The position numbers were made by a program, and so were the translations under genes. A stretch of DNA of 64,000 bases from Peptococcaceae bacterium CEB3 (GTDB lineage Bacteria > Bacillota > Desulfitobacteriia > Desulfitobacteriales > Desulfitobacteriaceae): NCBI GenBank assembly GCA_001029295.1, contig LDXJ01000062.1, positions 1 to 64,000 of the forward strand. The letters run 5' to 3'. The notes under the pieces are model-generated. The model was not told the DNA's origin, ran no database searches, and saw only the letters and a list, made by a program, of their open reading frames with translations. Shown piece by piece: positions 1-5,897 of this stretch (within the stretch, counting starts at the first letter, position 1; every line of letters starts with the position of its first letter).

Positions 1-786
1 CGCTTCTTGGAAGCGGAGTTTGTGTATAAAACAGCAGATAAGGCCCAGCCTGTAGGGGAGCCGGAAACTTTAGCTCTGGATCTTGGGGTAAATACCCTGG
101 CAGCCGGTATTAGTACTACTGGAACCGCATTTTTGATCGACGGGAAGCGGCTGAAATCAGTCAATCAATGGTACAACAAGGAACGTTCCAGACTCCAATC
201 AATAAAAGACCTGCAAAGGATCAAAGGCGAAACCAATAAACTGGCGTTAATCGCCTACAACCGGGAAAACTTCATGCGCGACTACCTGAGCAAAGCCGGT
301 CACTTGATTTTGCAGCATTGCCTCGACAACAAAATCGGGCGGGTAGTGGTGGGTGTGAATCCCGGCTGGAAGCAAGCAATCAAAATCGGTCATGTGAACA
401 ATCAAAACTTTGTGCAGATCCCCTTCTGGAAATTCCGGCGGTTTCTGGCGTACCTGTGTGAAAAGAACGGCATTGACTACGTAGAGATTACGGAGAGCTA
501 TACTTCCAAGGCCAGCTTTCTGGACCGGGATCTATTGCCGGAATTCGACCCTGAGCACACAGAAAAGTACGTGTTCAGCGGTAAACGGGTAAAACGGGGA
601 CTCTATCGCAGTGCAGATGGGCAAGCCGTAAACGCCGACTTAAACGGGGCGGCTAATATTCTGCGCAAAGCCTGTCCGGGGATTGACTTGTCACGGGCAA
701 GCCACGCACTATGTCTAAATCCCATGACACTCTACCCGCTGGTAACAATCAAGAAGCGTACACTTAAAAGTAAAGCGGCGGCCTAA
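1..786 (+). CDS. tnpB: IS200/IS605-type TnpB RNA-guided nuclease, 5' end outside window
   Basis: TnpB proteins of IS605-type transposons are RNA-guided DNA nucleases related to Cas12; they cut empty donor sites and favour retention of the element. The frame is open from base 1, so the N-terminal part is missing. Counting from the TTG at 7, the RuvC acidic residues are D25 (in LALDLGVNT), E163 (in ITESYTSK) and D211 (in NADLNGAANILRK). The stretch between E163 and D211 has no cysteine, so the usual CxxC-CxxC zinc ribbon is absent; a GKRVKRGLYR segment takes its place, as in one known TnpB subtype. No tnpA is seen after it. The catalytic part looks intact; activity is unknown. Confidence 0.88.
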   Translation, partial: RFLEAEFVYKTADKAQPVGEPETLALDLGVNTLAAGISTTGTAFLIDGKRLKSVNQWYNKERSRLQSIKDLQRIKGETNKLALIAYNRENFMRDYLSKAGHLILQHCLDNKIGRVVVGVNPGWKQAIKIGHVNNQNFVQIPFWKFRRFLAYLCEKNGIDYVEITESYTSKASFLDRDLLPEFDPEHTEKYVFSGKRVKRGLYRSADGQAVNADLNGAANILRKACPGIDLSRASHALCLNPMTLYPLVTIKKRTLKSKAAA

Positions 787-876
787 CGGCGACTGCATAG
801 AGGCCACTTGTACGGCCTGCCAAGCTCCTTCGGGGGACTTGGGAATCCTCGCGTTTCAACGCGGGGAGGAAGTCAA
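787..876 (+). ncRNA. Right end of the IS605-type element and probable omega RNA (reRNA) scaffold
   Basis: Directly after tnpB lie two strong hairpins: CCAAG-CTCC with a TTCG loop and GGGG-ACTTGG near 818-843, and GCGTT/AACGC near 851-862 flanked by TCC/GGA pairing. The segment ends in TCAA at 873-876, the sequence at which IS608-like right ends are cut. In this family the right end is transcribed as the guide RNA of TnpB, whose guide is the flanking DNA. If the end is at 876, the guide would begin at 877. The exact 5' end of the RNA cannot be set from sequence; it probably starts inside tnpB. Confidence 0.6.
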
Positions 877-1106
877 ATACTCTAACCGGTTTTCTCAAGA
901 CTTTATGCAAGTCACGAGCGTTTAGGGACTCTCCTTTGTAGGTGTATTTTCGCCCATCTTTGCGAATCCCACAGAAATTTTGGCTGAATGGCTTGGTTTC
1001 CCGTCAGAAAAGTCAAACGTTTCCCCACAATAGATATTGAAAAATAAGGCAAAAGAGTTTACACTTGCTATAACGGCGGTAGCAAGAAGACCGTCGGGAA
1101 ATAAAA

Positions 1107-1181
1107 GGTGATGGGGCTCACTGGATGCGGCAAGCTAATGGCTCCTACGAGGCGAAAGCCTGGTAGGAGCTTGTTTTTTTT
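1107..1181 (+). promoter_or_regulatory. Fluoride riboswitch (crcB motif) with transcription terminator
   Basis: The aptamer core GGTGATGGGGCTCACT is followed by AAGCTAATGGCTCCTAC, matching the conserved crcB-motif pattern GGcGAUGGnGUUCgCC ... AGCUgAUGnCUCCUAC. The 3' aptamer strand GCTCCTAC (1141-1148) also pairs with GTAGGAGC (1163-1170) in a hairpin extended by AGGC/GCCT. A TTGTTTTTTTT tract follows, so this is a classic intrinsic terminator that overlaps the aptamer. In this class fluoride binding keeps the terminator from forming and turns the gene on. The controlled gene is the DUF190 protein at 1271. Confidence 0.93.
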
Positions 1182-1270
1182 CCCGATAACTCAATCCGAG
1201 TTCTGTAACCAATTTGTACATCTATACCCGTTGAGGAAGGTGGAAAGTGACCTTCAGGGAGGTGTGCCAA

Positions 1271-1615
1271 ATGAATCCGGTACCGGCAAGGTTGATGCAA
1301 ATCTATGTAACCGAAAGCAGTCAATGTAAACATCAGGCACTCTACGTAGCTTTGACTCGATGGTTAAGGAAGAAGGGCATTCTTGCGGAGACCGTGAGGA
1401 GAGGAGCGGCAGGGTACGGTTCGAGCGGCATACTAAAGGAGCGGAGACTCTGCCCGCTGGCGAGCAAACGGCCCGTCGTTTTGGAATGTGTCGATTCGGC
1501 GGAGCGGATCGACAAGGTGTTGCCGGAAGTCACTGAACTGAGCGGGGAGGGTATCTGTCTGACTATGGATGGAGTCATCTGGGTCTCAGATCAACAATCG
1601 GATGATTCTCTATAG
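1271..1615 (+). CDS. DUF190 (UPF0166) family protein, fluoride-riboswitch controlled
   Basis: This 114-residue protein matches the DUF190 family, small ferredoxin-fold proteins related to PII signalling proteins and often encoded next to crcB/fluC fluoride channels. Family features are the MQIYVTES first strand, a helix with ALTRWLRKKGI, the loop RRGAAGYGSSG, and the strand RPVVLECVDS. ATG 1271 is chosen because GGGAGGTG lies just upstream at 1257-1264; the frame also opens at 1247, but that start has no site. It sits about 90 bases after a fluoride riboswitch terminator. The molecular function of DUF190 is not established; a role in sensing or modulating fluoride export is an inference from context. 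Confidence 0.85.
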   Translation: MNPVPARLMQIYVTESSQCKHQALYVALTRWLRKKGILAETVRRGAAGYGSSGILKERRLCPLASKRPVVLECVDSAERIDKVLPEVTELSGEGICLTMDGVIWVSDQQSDDSL

Positions 1616-1795
1616 CGGGGGCCCGGTCATTAAGCCACTCCTTGAAGGGCCGGTACGGTGACTTTTCCGGCTCTATGCCGCCACACGCCGGAAAACGCCT
1701 CTACGGGGCGCATACGGCTTGTACGGCTTATTTTTGTGCGTCTATCCATGTTACCGAATATTTCTCAAAAAAGCAGGTGCAATTTCCTTTGCGGA
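1616..1795 (+). other. Non-coding gap with strong inverted repeats, identity unknown
   Basis: No credible gene is seen. TTTTCCGG at 1663-1670 pairs exactly with CCGGAAAA at 1688-1695, and the next 50 bases hold further short inverted and direct repeats (GCCTC/GGGGC, TACGGCTTGTACGGCT). It could be the decayed end of a mobile element or an RNA structure. I could not match it to a known riboswitch or intron domain. Confidence 0.35.
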
Positions 1796-1816
1796 CGGAT
1801 ATATTATGTATATCCG
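1796..1816. promoter_or_regulatory. Probable MazE/MazF operator, perfect palindrome
   Basis: CGGATATA (1796-1803) and TATATCCG (1809-1816) form a perfect 8-bp inverted repeat around a 5-base centre, 26 bases before the mazE start. It contains a TATATTAT stretch that can serve as the -10 region. MazE-type antitoxins, alone or with the toxin, bind such palindromes over their own promoter and repress it. Confidence 0.65.
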
Positions 1817-1841
1817 ATAAAAGCAAAGGAGTGAACATGAT

Positions 1842-2090
1842 ATGCAAACAAATATTGTCAAATGGGGCAATTCTCAGGGAATAAGGCTCCCCAAGATGCT
1901 ATTGGATAGTGTAAACCTGGCCGAAAGTGATACCGTTGACGTGATAGCCGAAAACGGCCGAATCGTCATTAAAAAAGCTGATAACAAAAGGCGGTATAAA
2001 ACCATCCAGGAACGGTTTAAGGATTTCCACGGAGAGTATGAGCCAATAGACACAGATTGGGGAAAGCCAGTAGGTAGAGAATTATGGTAA
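1842..2090 (+). CDS. mazE: Antitoxin, MazE/AbrB family
   Basis: An 82-residue AbrB/SpoVT-fold DNA-binding protein. The N-terminal half (about residues 1-46) shows the swapped-hairpin pattern of MazE: KWGNSQGIRLPK, then SDTVDVIAENGRIVIKK. The C-terminal half is a charged tail (ERFKDFHGEYEPIDTDWG) that in MazE-type proteins wraps over the toxin. AAAGGAG at 1825-1831 precedes ATG 1842 at good spacing. Its stop codon overlaps the mazF start by seven bases, so the two are co-translated. It should neutralise the MazF ribonuclease and repress the operon through the palindrome at 1796-1816. Confidence 0.9.
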   Translation: MQTNIVKWGNSQGIRLPKMLLDSVNLAESDTVDVIAENGRIVIKKADNKRRYKTIQERFKDFHGEYEPIDTDWGKPVGRELW

Positions 2091-2410
2091 AACAAGGGGA
2101 CATTATTAAGCTGGACTTCAATCCGCCCAGCGGCCGCGAACAGGCGGGATATAGGCCGGCCGTAGTGATAAGCAACGACTTTTTCAATGCAAGAACAAAT
2201 TTAACTATGGTGTGCCCTATAACCAACACAAGAAAGCCGTTCCCCCTGCATATTTCCCTTGACGATAGGACGACGACAACAGGCGTCGTCCTCTGCGAGC
2301 ACCTGAAGGCATTAGACCTGAACGTTCGCCCCTACAAAGTAGTGGAGCGTATTCCCGATGATTTGTTGGACGAGGTTATAGGCACGGTTTTTTCTGAAAT
2401 CGAAAGGTGA
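2084..2410 (+). CDS. mazF: Toxin, MazF/PemK endoribonuclease family
   Basis: A 108-residue protein of the MazF/PemK family, ribosome-independent mRNA interferases that cut single-stranded RNA at short motifs. The family pattern is clear: GDIIKLDFNPPSGREQAGYRPAVVIS at the N-terminus, carrying the RP-VVIS strand, then TMVCPITNT and the strand-loop around GVVLCEHLKALD. The length is standard. It starts inside the mazE stop (ATGGTAA) and is followed by a terminator at 2415. The pair lies between two fluoride-linked genes; nothing in sequence links it to fluoride. Confidence 0.92.
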   Translation: MVKQGDIIKLDFNPPSGREQAGYRPAVVISNDFFNARTNLTMVCPITNTRKPFPLHISLDDRTTTTGVVLCEHLKALDLNVRPYKVVERIPDDLLDEVIGTVFSEIER

Positions 2411-2414
2411 GGAC

Positions 2415-2474
2415 AATGCGCTTTTACCTTTTACCTCTTCATGGGTAGGTATAATTCAAGGCGCATTATTTTTT
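2415..2474 (+). terminator. Terminator-like hairpin after mazEF
   Basis: AATGCGC (2415-2421) pairs with GCGCATT (2461-2467), and an inner TACC/GGTA pairing shortens the loop. A T-rich run (ATTTTTTT) follows. It lies five bases after the mazF stop. Confidence 0.6.
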
Positions 2475-2640
2475 CTCTGATTTGGGCACCTGAATAGTCA
2501 CTTTTCGTTTTCTTACAGGTTGCGCTGTCTATCCGGCTGCTTTTAATTATGAGAGGAAAACGGTTACGACAGCCACGAATAGTCACGGACTAACGTGGAA
2601 AAACTATTGCCGGAAAACGTTTCCATAGGAGGTCAGGTTC

Positions 2641-3018
2641 TTGTCCAAACAGGTAACACTTTTAAAGATTTATGCTGGGAAAGATGCACTTTGGAAGGGA
2701 AAACATCTGTACCAGGCATTGCTTTTTTTACTCAAGGACGCCGGTTTAGCCGGAGTGACTGTCTCCCGTGGAATAGAAGGTTTTGGGCAGCGCAAGGCCG
2801 TACATGCTGCCCGTTTACTGGACTTATCAGCGGATTTGCCCATGGTCATCGAATGTGTCGACTTTAGTGATAACATTGAAGCTGTCCTGCCAGAAATTCA
2901 AGTGATGGTGCCAAAGGGGCTAATCTTAACCACGGATGTGTTGGTTCACAACGAGCAGTTACTATCGGTTGGTCTTGGGGACACCATGGAGGAAGAATGT
3001 CATGTGGCAGAACTATAG
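2641..3018 (+). CDS. Second DUF190 (UPF0166) family protein
   Basis: This 125-residue protein is a second DUF190 member, with the strand VTLLKIYAGKDA, helix LYQALLFLLKDAGL, loop TVSRGIEGFGQ and strand LPMVIECVDFSD. TTG 2641 is the start because AGGAGGT lies nine bases upstream and a frame with homology begins there. It is clearly different from the first DUF190 protein at 1271, so this is not a fresh duplication. No riboswitch is visible before it; the second fluoride switch comes after it. The 220 bases between mazF and this gene hold no recognisable coding sequence. Confidence 0.83.
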   Translation: MSKQVTLLKIYAGKDALWKGKHLYQALLFLLKDAGLAGVTVSRGIEGFGQRKAVHAARLLDLSADLPMVIECVDFSDNIEAVLPEIQVMVPKGLILTTDVLVHNEQLLSVGLGDTMEEECHVAEL

Positions 3019-3056
3019 ACGAGCAGGAGAAATTCTGTAGGTTCCACTTTTAAAAA

Positions 3057-3142
3057 CCCAGGCGATGGGGCTCGCTTATTTGCCTGAAGGCTGATGGCTC
3101 CTACCTTCAACATTCAACATGTAAAGGGGGTGGGAGCTTTTT
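3057..3142 (+). promoter_or_regulatory. Fluoride riboswitch (crcB motif) with terminator, second copy
   Basis: The core GGCGATGGGGCTCGC (3061-3075) and GGCTGATGGCTCCTACC (3089-3105) match the fluoride aptamer. GCTCCTACC (3097-3105) can pair with GGTGGGAGC (3129-3137), which runs into TTTTT, giving an intrinsic terminator with a long loop. The next start codon is 45 bases on, that of the 47-residue ORF at 3187. Confidence 0.92.
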
Positions 3143-3186
3143 GATGCCCTGTAATATCTGAGAGAAAAGAAAGGAGACATGCTAAA

Positions 3187-3330
3187 ATGGTTGATTTTGC
3201 TAAAGTCAGGGAGTTGGCCCAAAAGTACAAACATATGTACGCGGTAAGCCCGGTGATGTTTACGGAAAAATACGCCGGGACAATGCCAAAGAACACCGAG
3301 AACTTGGTCTCAATCGAACGGGGAAAGTGA
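3187..3330 (+). CDS. Unrecognised 47-residue protein under fluoride riboswitch control
   Basis: A short open frame with a good ribosome site (AAGGAG at 3172-3177, start ATG 3187) directly follows the second fluoride riboswitch. The product begins MVDFAKVRELAQKYKHMY and ends ENLVSIERGK. It is soluble and charged, with no membrane segment, no cysteine and no signal peptide, so it is not a FluC or CLC-type exporter. I do not recognise the family. It may be a real small fluoride-response protein or the head of a longer gene cut by rearrangement, since the minus-strand remnants begin only 40 bases later. The leader and ribosome site argue that it is translated. Confidence 0.55.
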   Translation: MVDFAKVRELAQKYKHMYAVSPVMFTEKYAGTMPKNTENLVSIERGK

Positions 3331-3370
3331 AAAAGTGACTATATCCTGCGTCTGCGTTTCTCTCCTATGG

Positions 3371-3611
3371 TTACCTCGCCTTGTAGAAAAACATTAAATA
3401 GCCTTTCTCGGCATGAATGCGGAGTTCGCCGGCAATATCGCGAGCGTTTTCTTCTAAGCCCTCTGTCAGGTCATAGCGTAAGCGTCCGCAATTGCGTTCA
3501 AAAAGCTCTTCCACCTCATGATAGAGAAGATGGATGCTTTCTTCCTGTTGGCGCCTGATTCCGGCCAGGGCCGCTTGAAAACGGGTGACTTTGCCTTCCA
3601 GGTCAGCCGCA
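3371..3611 (-). pseudogene. Fragment of a second dynamin-like GTPase, C-terminal region
   Basis: The minus frame contains LFERNCGRLRYDLTEGLEEN, which resembles the stretch LLDRNCGRIREDLAERF near the end of the intact dynamin-like protein at 4026-5816. No GTPase domain or start codon is present, and the frame joins the neighbouring HAD fragment abruptly. I read it as the remnant of a paralogous dynamin-like gene that was shuffled or partly deleted. Homology rests on about 30 residues. Confidence 0.5.
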
Positions 3612-3821
3612 GTGTTCCCCTTGGCTTGTTGCGATGACGGCAATTCCGAGATTGGCCTGTTTGAGCATCAGCTCATCGTTGGCGCCATTTCCTATGGCTA
3701 CGGTCTGGCGGTTGCCGAATTGTTGCAGATAATCAGCTCTCTCTTGCACATGTTCACTGGTTTCCAATACCTTCACCCGGACCGGCAGTCCGGCGCATTG
3801 TCGAATAACCGTATTTTTCCT
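3612..3821 (-). pseudogene. Fragment of a soluble P-type ATPase/HAD hydrolase
   Basis: Read on the minus strand, 3809 down to 3615 encodes a stretch with AGLPVRVKVLE, then TVAIGNGANDELMLKQANLGIAV. The GNGANDELM motif is the C-terminal acidic motif of the HAD superfamily, and the whole matches the soluble P-type ATPase group (COG4087). The N-terminal DxDGT-type motif and the C-terminal end are missing, and the frame passes straight into the dynamin-like fragment, so the gene is dead. The family's function is poorly known. Confidence 0.6.
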
Positions 3822-3880
3822 CCTTTGCCATTGTGTATAGTCTCTCTGTGCACCCGCGCTTGGTATTTAAGGGACCTTTT

Positions 3881-3936
3881 CGGGGCAGTTCGGATACTGC
3901 GGGGCAGTCCGGATACTGCGGGGCAGTCCGGATACC
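3881..3936. repeat. 19-bp tandem repeat, nearly three copies
   Basis: The unit CGGGGCAGTCCGGATACTG occurs at 3881-3899 (one T for C change), at 3900-3918, and at 3919-3936 with the last bases altered. It lies between the HAD fragment and the dynamin-like gene, outside any credible coding frame. It may reflect replication slippage. Confidence 0.9.
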
Positions 3937-4025
3937 TTATGTTACCAGGAGGTGGATAATTTTCCAAACCCTTAACCCTTAGTTTGTTGCTTCAATAAAT
4001 TCACCTGTACTGAATAGGACTTGAC

Positions 4026-5816
4026 TTAAGAAGGGAAAGCGCAATGGCTGTCGTCTGGCTCAGACAGTTCCGCCAAGCGGCGCGCGACATCGGCAACCAT
4101 TTTTTCGCGGTGAGCGATCTCCTTTTGCCACCCGGCTAAGGCCACTTGATCCTCTTGCAGGTGCAAGCCCCGCTCCACCGCGGAACTGATTTCACTTACG
4201 ACCCTATCGATCTCTTGCTGCCAGGCCCGGAAGTAATCTTGTTTCGTGAACGTGAACCGCTCCGCTAGGTCTTCCCGAATTCTGCCGCAGTTGCGGTCCA
4301 AAAGCAAGAGGGCCCGGTTGGTCAAATGCCGCAGAACGACTCGTTTCCGGAGCGGCCAAGGGAATGGGCGCACGAGATCTTTCAGGCCCCAGGGGATCAA
4401 GCCGGTTTCCTCCTCAAAGAAGTATTCAAGGTTACTTTCCCGGCGCAGCTCGGGTTCGGGCAAATGTACCCCGACCTCCACTCCCAGCACTTTGCCGCCA
4501 ATATGCGCAACCTCCGAGGCCAGTTCTCCCGCTTGAAGGTTAAAACGCCGCAGCAGGTGAGCTATTTTTTGTTCCATCTCCCAGGTCAGTTCCGGGCGGA
4601 ACCTTTCCAAGGTTTCTTCAAGATGGCGGAAGATCTCTTCTTGGAGATTGGGAGGCTCATGAGTGCTCTTCAGGTATTCCTGCCAGAATTCCCGGCTGAG
4701 TGCGGTACCCTGTTCTCGACGGTAGAGTTCCACCTTTTCCGTGAGTGCTTGCAGTGCTTGCCGGGATTCCCCGGCCAGGATGTGGCGGCAATCATCTTTG
4801 GCTTCCTCGGCTCGGAGTCGGAGAGCGTGCAGGCGTTCTACCGCCTGGTCTAATTCTTGCCGGGACGCCAAAACGGCATTTCTTTCCAGACGGTTTCTAT
4901 CTGAGAGTAGGTTCACGGCTCTTTGCAGTCTGCGGACGTTGCCCTCGAGCCAAAGAATGTCGCGGTCGCCCTCCAGAAACTGTTCGAGTGTCCGCTGCAG
5001 CTCCGGGATACCGGACTCTTGGCGCCCTTCTAAGTGCCAGAGGGCGGAGACGGGATGCACGGAAACCTTCTCCTGCATCTTTTCGCTCAGAACCCTTTCA
5101 CAGTAGCTGAGGGATTCCGCCAAATCCTCATTGCTAAGCAGGTCTATCTTATTGAGAATGAAGAAGTATCTCGGAGCGAAAGAGCGAGAGGTTTCAAGGA
5201 AGGAGAGCTCTTCAGTATTTAGGGGCTGGTCGGCGGACAAGAGGAAGATAGCCGCGTCGATTCTGGGCAGGTAGTCTAAGGTTTCCCGGGTATTTGCTTC
5301 TTGGACCGACCCGACCCCGGGTGTGTCGACGAGAACGACCCCTCTTTGCAAAAAGTCTGAGGGATAGGCTATTTCGACATGGCTGACGCCGAGATGATTC
5401 CCGGGATTTTCGCGCTCGGTGACAAACCGGTGCAGGTTCTCGGGAGTGGTGGGTTTCCCGGCGCCGTCGCGATGGACGACATTGACGGCAATCTGCGGCC
5501 CCCAGCGCAAGACGGTTACCACGGACGTCAGTGGAATCGCCCCCGTGGGCAAAACGGTCTCCCCCAGCAAGGCGTTGATAAATGAGCTCTTTCCACGTTT
5601 GAACTGACCTAAAACAGCCAAATGGAATTGGTCGTCAGCCAGCTTATCTTCAACAATTCCGAGAAAACCGGCTGGGGATTGGCCCGTCTCTTTTTTCTCC
5701 TCCTCGCGCAGGATGGAAGCTAAATCTTTCAGTGCTGCCTTGAGTTCAGTCCTGAGAATATTGAGAGGAACCTCGCCGCTCTCAGAGTGTTCGATCGCTT
5801 TGTTCACGTCTGTCAT
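4026..5816 (-). CDS. Dynamin-like large GTPase
   Basis: A 596-residue bacterial dynamin-family protein. The G domain shows G1 GQFKRGKSS (about 70-78), G3 DTPG (164-167) and G4 NKID (222-225); the T in AIPLTSVVT is the likely G2 threonine. Long helical, charge-rich segments (about 290-580) fit the stalk, and a hydrophobic stretch near FPWPLRKRVVLRHL may touch membrane. Bacterial dynamins remodel or protect membranes; the target here is unknown. ATG at 5816 is preferred over the upstream frame start at 5870 because AAGGAGGG stands just before it. It is intact while its neighbours on the same strand (hyfB remnant upstream, HAD and dynamin fragments downstream) are decayed. Confidence 0.88.
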   Translation of the reverse strand: MTDVNKAIEHSESGEVPLNILRTELKAALKDLASILREEEKKETGQSPAGFLGIVEDKLADDQFHLAVLGQFKRGKSSFINALLGETVLPTGAIPLTSVVTVLRWGPQIAVNVVHRDGAGKPTTPENLHRFVTERENPGNHLGVSHVEIAYPSDFLQRGVVLVDTPGVGSVQEANTRETLDYLPRIDAAIFLLSADQPLNTEELSFLETSRSFAPRYFFILNKIDLLSNEDLAESLSYCERVLSEKMQEKVSVHPVSALWHLEGRQESGIPELQRTLEQFLEGDRDILWLEGNVRRLQRAVNLLSDRNRLERNAVLASRQELDQAVERLHALRLRAEEAKDDCRHILAGESRQALQALTEKVELYRREQGTALSREFWQEYLKSTHEPPNLQEEIFRHLEETLERFRPELTWEMEQKIAHLLRRFNLQAGELASEVAHIGGKVLGVEVGVHLPEPELRRESNLEYFFEEETGLIPWGLKDLVRPFPWPLRKRVVLRHLTNRALLLLDRNCGRIREDLAERFTFTKQDYFRAWQQEIDRVVSEISSAVERGLHLQEDQVALAGWQKEIAHREKMVADVARRLAELSEPDDSHCAFPS

Positions 5817-5897
5817 ATACGTCCCTCCTTCGAGAAGTAAGTTTATGGGGTTCCCGCCGCGTAACCGCAACCGGCCGAGCGAACTCGTTCAGCTTAT

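Noticed and set aside
1640-1745. Group II intron end or another riboswitch
   Set aside because: The domain V pattern (GAGCCG...CGGTTC with AC bulge) is not present, and no known aptamer core was recognised.
2480-2640. Possible remnant of a crcB/fluC gene before the second DUF190 gene
   Set aside because: All three plus frames were read; none shows the GxxGGxTTFSTF-type channel motifs.
2595-2867. ORF of 90 codons overlapping the second DUF190 gene
   Set aside because: It is in another frame of a gene with clear homology and has no ribosome site.
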